Source of the DNA: Aureispira anguillae
Lineage (GTDB): Bacteria > Bacteroidota > Bacteroidia > Chitinophagales > Saprospiraceae
Direction: 5' to 3'
DNA: 64,000 bases
Assembly (NCBI RefSeq): GCF_026000115.1
Contig: NZ_AP026867.1
Location: 6,115,001 to 6,179,000 of the forward strand
Every line of letters begins with the position of its first letter. The first letter of the stretch is position 1. Both the position numbers and the translations under genes were made by a program. The notes below the pieces were generated by a model. The model saw only the letters and a list, made by a program, of their open reading frames with translations. It ran no database searches and was not told where the DNA came from. Positions 44,808-54,180 of the stretch are shown piece by piece.

Positions 44808-45048
44808 TTATAGGGTAGGTTTATTTATTTGAATATTTAGTGGATTTATTGTCCAGTAGATGTTGTATTATTGTAAATAATTTACCAAAATTTAAGAAAA
44901 AATCTTTTTGGTCTTAACAGTCTAAGCCGTGTTTATGGATATATTTTAGTTGTTGAGGCACAAGAAAGTAATATGTCTAACCACTTTGAGTTAGCATATT
45001 TTTAGTGAAACATATTATCTGTTTAACATACACAATCCCAAAAAAACT

Positions 45049-46308
45049 ATGCAAAACAGAAGAGTTGTTGTTACTGGGTTAGGAGCATTAACACCTATTG
45101 GTAACACTGTTGACGAGTTTTGGTCTGCCTTACTAGAAGGTAAATCTGGCGCAGGCCCAATTACAAATTTTGATGCATCAAAATTTAAAACACAATTTGC
45201 TTGTGAAATAAAAGACTTCAATGTAACAGAAGTTTTAGGAGATCGTCGTTTACAAAGGCGGACAGATAAGTTTGTGCAATATGCGTTAGCTGTTGGTGAC
45301 CAAGCTGTCAGAGATGCTGGTTTAGAAGATGCACCTTCTGAAATAAAAGATGAAGTTGGCGTTTTATGGTCTTCTGGTATTGGAGGGTTAGAATCATTGC
45401 AAGCTGAAATTGAAAAATTTAAAGATGGGGATGGTACCCCTCGTTTCTCTCCATTGTTGGTGCCAAAGATGATTGTAGATGCTGCTGCTGGAAATATCTC
45501 TATCCGACACAAATTTAGAGGAATTACTGCGGCTGTTGTTACTGCTTGTGCTTCTGCTACTCATGCTGCTAGTATGGCATTTGACTTGATTCGAATTGGT
45601 CGTGCCGATGTTATATTAGTTGGAGGTTCTGAGGCATCTGTAACAGAAGTTGGTGTGGGTGCTTTTGGTGCTCTAAAAGCATTATCTAAGCGTAATGACG
45701 ACCCAACTATTGCTTCTCGTCCTTATGACAAAAACCGTGATGGGTTTGTATTAGGAGAGGGAGCAGGTGCAATTGTTTTGGAAGAGTATGAACATGCCAA
45801 AAAACGTGGTGCTAAAATTTATGCTGAGTTAGTTGGTAGTGCAATGACTTCGGATGCTTATCATATTACTGCTCCAGATCCTGAGGGTGCTGGTGCTGCC
45901 AAAGTAATGAATAAAGCGTTGGATTGTGCTGGCTTGACGACTAAGGATATTGATTACATCAACACACATGGTACTTCTACTCCATTGGGTGATTTGATGG
46001 AAATAACAGCAATAGAAAATGTCTTTGGAGAAGATGCTTATCGTTTGAATATTAGTTCAACTAAATCTATGACAGGGCATCTATTGGGTGCTGCTGGAGC
46101 GATAGAATCTGTTATCTGTGTGAAATCTATTTGTGAAGGAGTTGTTCCTCCTACCATTAATCATGAAGAAACAGATCCAGAAATTAATCCAAAATTGAAC
46201 CTTACACCTAATGCTCCTCAGAAGCGTGAAGTACGTGCAGCATTAAGTAATAGCTTTGGATTTGGAGGGCATAATTCGACAATCATATTCAAAAAGTTTG
46301 AAGAATAA
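45049..46308 (+). CDS. fabF: Beta-ketoacyl-ACP synthase II
   Basis: This 419-residue thiolase-fold enzyme condenses malonyl-ACP with acyl-ACP in fatty acid elongation. The catalytic Cys is about 167 (VTACASATHAAS). His about 307 (NTHGTSTPLGD) and His about 344 (MTGHLLGAAG) complete the triad. The C-terminal SNSFGFGGHN motif is also present. Length is standard. It lies between acpP and rnc in the usual order. Confidence 0.96.
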   Translation: MQNRRVVVTGLGALTPIGNTVDEFWSALLEGKSGAGPITNFDASKFKTQFACEIKDFNVTEVLGDRRLQRRTDKFVQYALAVGDQAVRDAGLEDAPSEIKDEVGVLWSSGIGGLESLQAEIEKFKDGDGTPRFSPLLVPKMIVDAAAGNISIRHKFRGITAAVVTACASATHAASMAFDLIRIGRADVILVGGSEASVTEVGVGAFGALKALSKRNDDPTIASRPYDKNRDGFVLGEGAGAIVLEEYEHAKKRGAKIYAELVGSAMTSDAYHITAPDPEGAGAAKVMNKALDCAGLTTKDIDYINTHGTSTPLGDLMEITAIENVFGEDAYRLNISSTKSMTGHLLGAAGAIESVICVKSICEGVVPPTINHEETDPEINPKLNLTPNAPQKREVRAALSNSFGFGGHNSTIIFKKFEE

Positions 46309-46337
46309 TTTTATTCTTACTATATTGACAGGGTATT

Positions 46338-46378
46338 AAGGGATAATGCATTAATCGTAGAGTGTATTATCCCTTTTT
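46338..46378 (+). terminator. Terminator after fabF
   Basis: The stem AAGGGATAATGCA / TGTATTATCCCTT (12 of 13 paired) is followed by TTT. It makes cotranscription of fabF and rnc less likely than the conserved order suggests. Confidence 0.75.
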
Positions 46379-46801
46379 ATTGCAATTTTACTTCGTTTAT
46401 TATTGTTTAATGAAAGGATAATATAAAATTTCAATCAAATTTTGTTTTTCGATTTATTGTTTTGGTAAATATTGAATTTGGAATAATATTAGTTGGAGAT
46501 TCATTAAGAATGTAAAATAAATAGACACAATAATTAACTTAAAAATAGGGACTACCTCAATCAGATAAGAATTGTATTCTTTGTGTTGTTATGTATATAT
46601 GTACTAACTTGATTACAATGCCAATAGTTCTGTATTGATAAATGTTCTAAAATAGGAAGTATTATTGAACATCTCCCCTGATAACCTTATACACTAAAAC
46701 ATCCAAAAATATATTCTGAAAACATGGATATTTGTAGTCTTTTAATTTTTAGCATAAGAACTAAAAATGACTATTTGGGAGGGTTTTATAAATAATAAGT
46801 T
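46379..46801 (+). other. Long leader region before rnc
   Basis: About 420 AT-rich bases separate the fabF terminator from rnc. ATGTTC and GAACAT near 46642-46682 are inverted and could pair. A 23-codon frame begins at 46723, but it has no support. I see no consensus promoter. The region may hold a structured leader, but nothing firmer can be said. Confidence 0.35.
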
Positions 46802-47548
46802 GTGGTAAGAAAATTTTTTAATTATACTTTATCTACGGATAAAGTTTTTGTAAGAGAACTAGCAAAAATACTAGGATTTATACCTAATAATGTACACCTG
46901 TACAAACGAGCCTTTACTCATAAATCATTAACGTCAAAGGAAGAGAAAATAAGCAAACGATACCCTACGAATAATGAACGGCTTGAATTTTTGGGGGACG
47001 CTATTCTAGATTCGGTAACTGCTGAATATTTATTTCGGAAATATCCTACCCAAGATGAGGGCTTTTTGACTCAGATGCGTTCTAAAATGGTCAATAGAAA
47101 AGCACTTAACAAAATTGCAGCACACATGGAATTGGACATATTCTTACGCCAATTGGGAGCTACTAGAATTAGCCAAACGATGATGGGAAACACATTTGAG
47201 GCTTTTGTAGGTGCAGTATATTTGGATGTGGGATACAAGCGTACGAAACATTTTATTATCAATAGAATGCTCCGCCAATACATAGATGTGCATGAATTGG
47301 AAACGGTTAATACCAATTATAAAAGTCAATTGCTCGAATACAGTCAAAAAAATCAAAAAACGATTTCTTATGATGTATTGGACCACTACAGAACTAAAAA
47401 CAACAGGGAACGTTTTAAAATTGCTGTATTATTAGATGGAAAAGCTTTAGCTACTGCTGAAGATTACAGCAAAAAAAGTGCTGAGCAGAAGGCTTCTGAA
47501 AAGGCATTGATACAAATGGGAGTGCTGATTAAGAAAGAAAAATTATAA
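46802..47548 (+). CDS. rnc: Ribonuclease III
   Basis: This 248-residue enzyme cuts double-stranded RNA in rRNA and mRNA processing. The RNase III signature NERLEFLGDAILD lies at about 58-70 and the second acidic cluster, GNTFEAFVGAVYLD, at about 130-143. A double-stranded RNA-binding domain follows (about 175-245, ending KKSAEQKASEKALIQMG). The start codon is GTG at 46802, with no nearby ATG in frame before the conserved region. The order acpP-fabF-rnc is conserved, but a 493-base gap separates it from fabF. Confidence 0.95.
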   Translation: MVRKFFNYTLSTDKVFVRELAKILGFIPNNVHLYKRAFTHKSLTSKEEKISKRYPTNNERLEFLGDAILDSVTAEYLFRKYPTQDEGFLTQMRSKMVNRKALNKIAAHMELDIFLRQLGATRISQTMMGNTFEAFVGAVYLDVGYKRTKHFIINRMLRQYIDVHELETVNTNYKSQLLEYSQKNQKTISYDVLDHYRTKNNRERFKIAVLLDGKALATAEDYSKKSAEQKASEKALIQMGVLIKKEKL

Positions 47549-47597
47549 GGTTTCTAAGGCTTGTTGTTGTTAGAACCAAAATGTATTTATATTGTTC

Positions 47598-47631
47598 AAG
47601 TGAGAGAGCTATTGCTTTACTCACTTTTTTA
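47598..47631 (+). terminator. Terminator after rnc
   Basis: The stem AAGTGAG / CTCACTT encloses a partly paired loop and is followed by TTTT. A copy of TTAACGGAGTATTA, shared with 24.3 kb and 56.9 kb, lies just beyond at 47652-47665. Confidence 0.65.
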
Positions 47632-47678
47632 TTTTATAGCTGTGATAAAAATTAACGGAGTATTAATAAAATATTCAA

Positions 47679-48206
47679 ATGAAAAAAATAAAAGAACTAC
47701 TGTTTATCCCTATTGTCATTTTATTGGTTTGGGGAGCGATCAAAATTTATAAAATACCTAGTCAAAGCAATGGAAGTCAGGCTCCTGATTTTGTAGGGTA
47801 TATGGCAAACGGGGATTCTTTGAGACTTTCGGATTTTAAAGGGCAATTGGTTTTGTTAGATTTTTGGGGGAGTTGGTGTGGTCCTTGCCGTCAGCACAAC
47901 AAGGGGCTAGTGAAGCTTTATCATAAGTATAAAAATACTACTTTTAAAGCCGAAGAAAAGTTTACTATTATTAGCATAGGAATAGAAACGGATAAAGAAC
48001 GTTGGCAGGCTGCTATTCAAAAGGATGGCTTGGTTTGGCCCAATCACGTTTCTGACATTAAACGGCTTTATGACCATGTTGCCTTATTGTATGGAATCAG
48101 AGAGATTCCAAATACTTTTTTAATTGATGGCACGGGGCAAATTATTGGTGTTAATTTATTGACAGAAAATCTGGATGAATTATTGGCACAAAGGAGTCAA
48201 AAATAA
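47679..48206 (+). CDS. TlpA-like thioredoxin-fold protein
   Basis: This 175-residue protein has an N-terminal hydrophobic anchor (about 6-22). A thioredoxin fold follows: APDFVGYMANGDSLRLSDFKGQLVLLDFWGSWCGPCRQH, with the CGPC active site at about 68-71, and a cis-Pro region REIPNTFLID (about 142-151). This is the AhpC/TSA-TlpA layout of membrane-tethered periplasmic thiol oxidoreductases, which reduce or resolve disulfides in exported proteins or cytochromes. It lies between rnc and grpE as a single gene. The 14-base repeat end at 47652-47665 sits immediately upstream of its ATG. Confidence 0.87.
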   Translation: MKKIKELLFIPIVILLVWGAIKIYKIPSQSNGSQAPDFVGYMANGDSLRLSDFKGQLVLLDFWGSWCGPCRQHNKGLVKLYHKYKNTTFKAEEKFTIISIGIETDKERWQAAIQKDGLVWPNHVSDIKRLYDHVALLYGIREIPNTFLIDGTGQIIGVNLLTENLDELLAQRSQK

Positions 48207-48355
48207 CCTGACTTTTATGAAGATAAAAAGCATTTTCTGACAAAATGTCTTTATTTTTGCGCTGGCAAACATTTTGACTAGCTCAAAGTAGCTCATTTTG
48301 GAAAAATGAGGAGATTATTTTATTAGCTAAAATCAGAAGATTTTAATTATAGTAT

Positions 48356-48979
48356 ATGAACAAAAAAGAAATTCCTGTTGACGGACCTGAAAAGGAAGAA
48401 CATGTAGATAATTTGTCGACAGAAAATGGCAATGATAAGACAACAGAGGAAACTACTGTTGAGAATGACCTTAAAGAAGAGGATGCAAAAGAAGAAGAAG
48501 AAACGGTAGAAAATAAAAAGAGTAAGCTTTCAGACAAAGAGCGTCTAGAGAAGGAGCTAAGCGAAATGAAAGATAAATACTTGCGTATTTTTGCGGAGTT
48601 TGATAATTATCGTAAAAGAACCATTAAGGAGCGTCAAGATATTATAAAACTAGCTGCAAAAGATTCTTTAGGAGCTTTGTTGCCTGCTATTGATGACTTT
48701 GATAGAGCAATACGAGCTGCCAATGATAACGAAAATGAAGAAAAAATTCCAGAAGGAATTATTCTAATTTATAATAAATTATCAAAAGCATTAGAGCAGC
48801 AAGGAATCAAAGAAATGGTGACAACTGGACAAGATTTTGATCCTGAATTGCACGAAGCTTTAACAAAAATACCTGCGCCTTCAGATGAATTGAAAGGAAA
48901 AATTATCGATACCATCGAAAAGGGGTTTTATCTAAATGACAAAATCATTCGTTACGCAAAAGTTGTGGTTGGCGAATAA
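48356..48979 (+). CDS. grpE: Nucleotide exchange factor GrpE
   Basis: This 207-residue protein has an acidic, low-complexity N-terminus (about 1-60, rich in Glu and Lys). The GrpE coiled-coil follows with KYLRIFAEFDNYRKRT (about 76-91), then the C-terminal beta domain with a MVTTGQDFDPELHEAL motif. It is the exchange factor for the DnaK chaperone. A TATTTTTG -7-like box lies at 48252-48259, about 100 bases before the ATG. dnaJ follows in the same direction, separated by a strong hairpin. dnaK is not in the window. Confidence 0.94.
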   Translation: MNKKEIPVDGPEKEEHVDNLSTENGNDKTTEETTVENDLKEEDAKEEEETVENKKSKLSDKERLEKELSEMKDKYLRIFAEFDNYRKRTIKERQDIIKLAAKDSLGALLPAIDDFDRAIRAANDNENEEKIPEGIILIYNKLSKALEQQGIKEMVTTGQDFDPELHEALTKIPAPSDELKGKIIDTIEKGFYLNDKIIRYAKVVVGE

Positions 48980-49000
48980 GTATAACTTCTTATCAATCAA

Positions 49001-49043
49001 TAGTCCACTAATTTTTTCTTTTTCGCAAAAGATTAGTGGACTA
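49001..49043 (+). terminator. Hairpin between grpE and dnaJ
   Basis: Perfect 12-base arms TAGTCCACTAAT / ATTAGTGGACTA enclose a 19-base T-rich loop. With no T-run after the stem it could act as an attenuator, a processing site or mRNA protection between the two chaperone genes. Its arm resembles the 39208-39241 hairpin. Confidence 0.65.
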
Positions 49044-49180
49044 CTTATTAAATCCATGTCTAGTGATTTTATTTTTAGGGGAAGATCATTTGAAGTCAAT
49101 GTTTCATGAACCTTATCAGAATAAAATTGGAGGCTTTGGTTTATTCCAAAAAAGTATAAGAATTATTAACACAAAAAAAA

Positions 49181-50332
49181 ATGGCAGAAAAAAGAGATTA
49201 TTACGATATTTTAGGGGTAAATAAGGGGGCTAGCAAAGATGAATTAAAAAAGTCTTATAGAAAGGTTGCTCTTAAATACCATCCAGATCGAAATCCTGAT
49301 GACAAAGGGGCAGAAGCTAAATTTAAAGAAGCTGCCGAAGCTTATGAGGTACTTTCTGATGATCAAAAACGTGCTCGATATGACCAATATGGTCATGCTG
49401 GCGTCAACAATCAAGGAGGTGGTCAATATGGCGGATTTGGCAACATGGAGGATATCTTTTCTCAGTTCAGTGATATTTTTGGTGGAGGTTTTGGCAATAG
49501 AGGAGGAGGAAGACAACAACAAACTCGTGGGCAACGTGGTTCAAACTTGCGCATAAAAGTAAGTCTAACCTTAGAAGAAATTAATGAGGGGACAACTAAG
49601 AAGATAAAGGTTAAGAAGTATGTAGGTTGTAAAACTTGTGGAGGTTCTGGAGCAAAGGACAAAAATGCGGTTAAAACTTGTCATACTTGTAATGGTTCTG
49701 GTTATGTTCGCCGAGTTCAGCAGACTTTTTTAGGACAAATGCAAACCACTGCAGCTTGCCCAACTTGTCATGGCTCAGGAGAAGTTATTACTAGCAAGTG
49801 TTCTTCTTGTAAAGGTGAAGGGCGTGTTTATGGTGAAGAGATGATTAATTTAGAAATTCCTGCTGGTGTTAGTGAAGGCATGCAATTGTCTATGAATGGC
49901 AAAGGAAATGCTGGAATGAACGGAGGCGGTGCTGGTGACTTGTTAATCAATATAAAAGAAAAAGAGCACAAGCATTTTACTAGAGATGGTAATAATATAC
50001 TTTATGAATTAGATGTCAATTTTGCAGATGCAGCGTTAGGGACAAGCCTAGAAGTTCCTACCTTGACGGGGAAAGTAAAAATTACCTTGCCACAGGGAAC
50101 CCCTTCTGGGAAGATCTTCCGTTTGCGGGGCAAAGGGCTGCCTTCTATTCAAAGTTATGGAAAGGGAGACCAGCTAATTCATGTTAATATTTGGGTGCCA
50201 ACTTCTATTAATGCAGAGGAGCGAAAAGCCCTAGAAATTATCCGAAAAGGGAAAAATTTTCAACCCAACGATGTTGACAAAAGAGAACGAAAAGGGCTTT
50301 TTGATAAAATGAGAGACTTTTTTGGGGGATAA
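49181..50332 (+). CDS. dnaJ: Chaperone protein DnaJ
   Basis: This 383-residue type I J-protein has a J domain (about 1-70, with the [11 protein letters not shown] motif) and a Gly/Phe-rich linker (about 75-120, [10 protein letters not shown]). Four CxxCxGxG zinc repeats follow (about 152-225: [32 protein letters not shown]), then the C-terminal substrate-binding domains. It delivers unfolded clients to DnaK. It is a full-length member, paired with grpE upstream. A terminator follows. Confidence 0.96.
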   Translation: MAEKRDYYDILGVNKGASKDELKKSYRKVALKYHPDRNPDDKGAEAKFKEAAEAYEVLSDDQKRARYDQYGHAGVNNQGGGQYGGFGNMEDIFSQFSDIFGGGFGNRGGGRQQQTRGQRGSNLRIKVSLTLEEINEGTTKKIKVKKYVGCKTCGGSGAKDKNAVKTCHTCNGSGYVRRVQQTFLGQMQTTAACPTCHGSGEVITSKCSSCKGEGRVYGEEMINLEIPAGVSEGMQLSMNGKGNAGMNGGGAGDLLINIKEKEHKHFTRDGNNILYELDVNFADAALGTSLEVPTLTGKVKITLPQGTPSGKIFRLRGKGLPSIQSYGKGDQLIHVNIWVPTSINAEERKALEIIRKGKNFQPNDVDKRERKGLFDKMRDFFGG

Positions 50333-50351
50333 AAAATAGATAGAATAGCAA

Positions 50352-50394
50352 TAAAGAGGCTTCTGGTGTTTGTAACTAGAAGTCTTTTTTTTTG
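50352..50394 (+). terminator. Terminator after dnaJ
   Basis: An imperfect stem (AAGAGGCTTCT pairing with AGAAGTCTTTT) is followed by a long T-run. It ends about 19 bases before the ATG of the next gene, so that gene must have its promoter inside or just after this element. Confidence 0.7.
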
Positions 50395-50412
50395 GAGTTC
50401 AATAACAAAGTT

Positions 50413-52335
50413 ATGCTTAAATTTAATTTCTTATTTCTTTTCTTAATATCTTTTTGCTCCATTGGTATAGCACAACAAGATAACTTGCCTTTGGATAGTC
50501 TACAATACCTTATAGAGAGCACTAAAGAACCTTTGAGAAAAGCTAAATTATATGATAAGTTAGCGAGTAAATTCATTTATAAGGATACCGACAAAGCACT
50601 AGAATATGCTACTAAAGGTTTTGCGCTAGTTGCTAAAAAGGATACCAGTACCGTAGCCGATTTTCATAATCTAATAGGGGTTATTTTGGGAGAGTTTGGC
50701 AATGAGAAACAAATAAAGGAAGGTCTATTGCACTTAGATACTGCCTTGGTTTTGTATACCCAGTTGGATGATCAATTAGGAAGGCTTAAAATTCTTTCTA
50801 ATCAAGGTGGTTTATATCGTAGTTTGTATAAGCATGATTTAGCACTGAAATCTTTTCATAAAGGGGTCTTGCTTGCTAAAGAATTAGGGGATACATCTGG
50901 TATAACTCAAAATTTATCGGGGATAGCAGGCGTTTATTTAGCGAAAAAGGAGGTGGATAAAAGCTTGGAGTACATCAAAAAAGCATACACTATTGAACAA
51001 AAATACACAAAGAATAAGGCAGATCTTGTTGCGTATACCTATAATATTGGGCATATTTATTATATGACAGAGGTCTTTGACTCTTCATTATATTATCTAA
51101 ATTTATCGCTTAATTATCTAGGTAACAATAAAAACTCTTCTATAGAAGGAGTTATTTATGAAAGGATAAGTAGTGTTTATCAAAAACAAGAAAAATTAGA
51201 CACAGCCATTTGGTATATAAACAAGTCCTTAAAATTAGCAGAAGATCTTAATAATGAAAGTTTAAAAGTTAAAGCATCAACGACCTTGGCTAAGATTTTT
51301 TTTCAAAAGGGCAATTGGGAAAAAAGTATTTTTTATGCTCAAAAAAATCTAGCTTCTGCCAAAGAATCGGGTAATTATATGCAACAAGCTATTAATCTAG
51401 AGGTTTTGACAGAAAGCTATGTTGCACTTAAGGATTTTAAAATGGCATATTCCTACCAATCTAAATTAGTTGAAGTGGAGGAGTTGTTAATGGACAAAAA
51501 GCAACGAGAGCATATTGATGAATTAGAACTGCAATATGAATCTTATAAAAAGGAGCAAGAAAATAAATTGTTGGCATCTGAAAGAGATGTACAGAAATAT
51601 AAGGCAGAACGAAATGAACAATTTAGTTATGCTATGTTTCTTGCTTTAATATTGGTGGTTTTAATAGCTTATGGTGTTTATAAAAGAACTAAATTAGTGG
51701 CTAAGGAACGGACTACAAAATTGAAGCATCAGTTGTTGAGAAACCAAATGAATCCTCATTTTATTTTTAATGCATTAATTGCTATTCAGAGCTTTGTTTA
51801 TAAAAATGAACCCAAAGAAACAGACAAATATTTATCCGCATTTTCAAAATTAATGCGAGGCATTTTAGAAAACTCTACTCATGAATATATTTCATTAGAG
51901 AAAGAGCTAAAATGGCTAAAAAGTTATTTTCAGCTGCAAGCTTTGCGGTTTGACCATGAATTTGACTACGAAATTGTTGTAGATCCAAATGTAGATATTT
52001 ATAATACACTCATCCCTCCAATGTTAACACAACCGTTTATTGAAAATGCATTAGAGCATGGTCTAAAAAATATTGATTATAAAGGAAAGATTGATTTATC
52101 TTTTGAAGAAGAAAATAGCGCCTTAAAAATAACCATAAGGGACAACGGGGTAGGAATTAAGTTGGGGAATGCTGTAAAAAAGAAGGACGAGCACAATTCT
52201 TTAGCCACAGTGATTACAAAAGAGCGGCTACAATTTTTAAATAAAAAGGCTACTTCAAGGATTTATTTTGAAATAAACCCTTTGCAACCCAAAGGAACAT
52301 TAGTCTCATTTAAAATTCCATTAAAATATACCTAA
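50413..52335 (+). CDS. TPR-containing LytS-family sensor kinase
   Basis: This 640-residue protein has a signal peptide (about 1-21), a block of tetratricopeptide repeats (about 40-380) and a helical linker. A membrane helix (about 406-428) is followed by a LytS-type His_kinase domain with NPHFIFNA (acceptor His) and HATPase motifs NALEHG and DNGVGI. A TTG seven codons earlier is in frame, but the ATG at 50413 opens the signal peptide directly. The TPR sensor should be periplasmic. It is followed after five bases by a LytTR regulator, its clear partner. The sensor plan is shared with the TPR-HTH protein at 28 kb, although the output differs. Confidence 0.9.
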   Translation: MLKFNFLFLFLISFCSIGIAQQDNLPLDSLQYLIESTKEPLRKAKLYDKLASKFIYKDTDKALEYATKGFALVAKKDTSTVADFHNLIGVILGEFGNEKQIKEGLLHLDTALVLYTQLDDQLGRLKILSNQGGLYRSLYKHDLALKSFHKGVLLAKELGDTSGITQNLSGIAGVYLAKKEVDKSLEYIKKAYTIEQKYTKNKADLVAYTYNIGHIYYMTEVFDSSLYYLNLSLNYLGNNKNSSIEGVIYERISSVYQKQEKLDTAIWYINKSLKLAEDLNNESLKVKASTTLAKIFFQKGNWEKSIFYAQKNLASAKESGNYMQQAINLEVLTESYVALKDFKMAYSYQSKLVEVEELLMDKKQREHIDELELQYESYKKEQENKLLASERDVQKYKAERNEQFSYAMFLALILVVLIAYGVYKRTKLVAKERTTKLKHQLLRNQMNPHFIFNALIAIQSFVYKNEPKETDKYLSAFSKLMRGILENSTHEYISLEKELKWLKSYFQLQALRFDHEFDYEIVVDPNVDIYNTLIPPMLTQPFIENALEHGLKNIDYKGKIDLSFEEENSALKITIRDNGVGIKLGNAVKKKDEHNSLATVITKERLQFLNKKATSRIYFEINPLQPKGTLVSFKIPLKYT

Positions 52336-52340
52336 AACCA

Positions 52341-53084
52341 ATGAGAGCATTAATAATAGATGATGAAAAACGAGCTAGAGAGTCAATTGCTAGAGCGATC
52401 CAATTGTATACGCCTCAAGTAACTGTTGTTGGTGAAGCTGCTGGTGTCCAAACTGCTGTTGCGGCAATTAAGAAACAACAGCCAGATCTATTATTCTTAG
52501 ATATTCGCCTCAAGGATGGCAATGGTTTTGATATATTAGGGCAAATACCAACAGATGGATTAGCTATTATTTTTGTAACGGCATATAGCGAATACGCAAT
52601 CAAAGCATTAAAGATTTCAGCAATAGATTATATCCTAAAACCAATTGATGCAGATGAGCTTGTTCTTGCTGTAGATAAGGCTGCCCATAGGCTCAAAGAA
52701 CAAAAGTTAGAGGCACGAGTTGCTTTGTTTTTGGAACAAATAGAAAGCAAAGAACCAATCAAAAGGATTACGCTCAAAACAGTAGATAGCATACATATTA
52801 TTGTAATTTCGGATATTGTTTATTGCCAAGGAGATAGAAGTTACACCACCTTTTATTTGTCTAACCATAAAGAAATTATGGTTTCCAAAAATTTAAGAGA
52901 GTATGAGGGCATGTTACCTATGGGGCGGTTTATTCGTACTCATCAATCGTACCTAGTTAATCTGGATCATATTGTTAAGTACGATAAAAGCAATAACGTA
53001 ATCCTGACAACCAATAACTATAATATTCCTGTTTCTACTCGTAAAAAAGAAGCGTTATTAGAGGCTTTAAAAAATTTGAAATAG
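52341..53084 (+). CDS. LytTR-family response regulator
   Basis: This 247-residue protein has a receiver domain with Asp 7 and 8 (LIIDDE), acceptor Asp about 54 (LLFLDIRL), Thr about 80 and Lys about 100 (YILKPI). A LytTR DNA-binding domain follows (about 140-247, with GRFIRTHQSYLVN and a C-terminal ISTRKK-like segment). It starts five bases after the kinase stop. Its DNA targets are unknown. Full-length and apparently intact. Confidence 0.92.
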   Translation: MRALIIDDEKRARESIARAIQLYTPQVTVVGEAAGVQTAVAAIKKQQPDLLFLDIRLKDGNGFDILGQIPTDGLAIIFVTAYSEYAIKALKISAIDYILKPIDADELVLAVDKAAHRLKEQKLEARVALFLEQIESKEPIKRITLKTVDSIHIIVISDIVYCQGDRSYTTFYLSNHKEIMVSKNLREYEGMLPMGRFIRTHQSYLVNLDHIVKYDKSNNVILTTNNYNIPVSTRKKEALLEALKNLK

Positions 53085-53289
53085 TTACAAAACTCCTATT
53101 GGCTCATTTCCTAGATGGGCTTTATTGTTATGTTATTCGTGCATAAATAGTATCGCTGTATGCGAATATAAAACTCCTCTCTGCACATTTCAATTCATCT
53201 TACTGCTTAGTAATTATTGCTTTATCTTTGTTTCTACAAAGAAATAAGGAGCGCTATTTATTGGTGTTTTTCGGACGTTTTGCTTCTCA

Positions 53290-54084
53290 TTGAGCAAAGG
53301 GAATGAGTACTTTAGCGTATACAAAGTTTTGGCTAACCTAGAGCAATGTCAAGTAAATATGAAGAAACTAAAAAAAAACAAAGATTGGCTTAAAAAAATT
53401 GATGGAGATCTAATCAATCGATCCATTCCTAAACTATCTAATGCTGCTGAAAAAATAAATGAATTACTAGATCAAGATCTGGCTGCTTTGATAAGGGAAT
53501 GTAATGCTTTAAAAAAAGCAGGTGATCGCAAGGCGTTTTTAGCGCCCTACACAGAGCTATTTACAGCAGTAGAAAAACGAGGAAAACCAGGAAAGGCTTA
53601 TCACCCTTGGGACATCGTTAACGGAATTATCTATCCTGCAACGCAAGTAATAGCTGGTTGGTTAAAACATGGGCACAAATATCGAGCAGGAGAACTGCTG
53701 CCCCCTGCCACAGATGAACAATTACAAGAACTACAAAATCTGTTTCCAAAACAATCACTACCTGTTTGCTTCGTGCAATCGTATAAAATTTATGGTGGTA
53801 TTGCTACACCCAATGTAAAACTTTGGGGAACAATGAGCTTGGCTCCAATTGATACAATAATAGAACAAACAAAAAATAGAAGTGCATTTCTTCAAGCCCA
53901 AGCAGCCTTGCCTTTTGGGCATGATGGGGCAGGAAATATATGGATGACCAAGTTGTCGTCAGAGTCCAAACAGCCCATCAGAGCTTTTGTTTATGATGTT
54001 AATCACGAAGAACCAAATTATGTGAGAAGCGTGGACAAAAGATTTTGTGATATAATCAATAAGAACCACCAACTAACAAGGTAG
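53290..54084 (+). CDS. SUKH (SMI1/KNR4)-like protein
   Basis: This 264-residue protein has a charged helical N-terminal half (about 1-110). The C-terminal half shows a SUKH-like pattern: PPATDEQLQELQNLFPKQSLPVCFVQSY (helix plus the LP-x-x-F/Y segment), then KIYGGI and a LPFGHDGAGNIWMTKL strand pair with GxDGxGN-like spacing. SUKH proteins are often immunity proteins for nuclease and other polymorphic toxins, but they also occur as stand-alone genes. No toxin gene is adjacent. The start could be the TTG at 53290 or the ATG at 53359. The N-terminal half is not recognised. Confidence 0.6.
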   Translation: MSKGNEYFSVYKVLANLEQCQVNMKKLKKNKDWLKKIDGDLINRSIPKLSNAAEKINELLDQDLAALIRECNALKKAGDRKAFLAPYTELFTAVEKRGKPGKAYHPWDIVNGIIYPATQVIAGWLKHGHKYRAGELLPPATDEQLQELQNLFPKQSLPVCFVQSYKIYGGIATPNVKLWGTMSLAPIDTIIEQTKNRSAFLQAQAALPFGHDGAGNIWMTKLSSESKQPIRAFVYDVNHEEPNYVRSVDKRFCDIINKNHQLTR

Positions 54085-54180
54085 GGAATTGTTAGGCAAG
54101 GGTTTTAAATCTTTATAACCTCAGGAGCATACCGAAAATCCTTCAAAAGAGTAGGTATTACTATTTATAATCAACAAACT

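Noticed and set aside
47071-47386. Two frames of about 80 residues antisense to rnc
   Set aside because: Both lie inside the RNase III coding sequence and match no family.
47561-47752. 63-residue frame after rnc
   Set aside because: It contains the rnc terminator and overlaps the thioredoxin-like gene start.
49036-49224. 62-residue frame between grpE and dnaJ
   Set aside because: It starts inside the intergenic hairpin and overlaps the dnaJ start in another frame.
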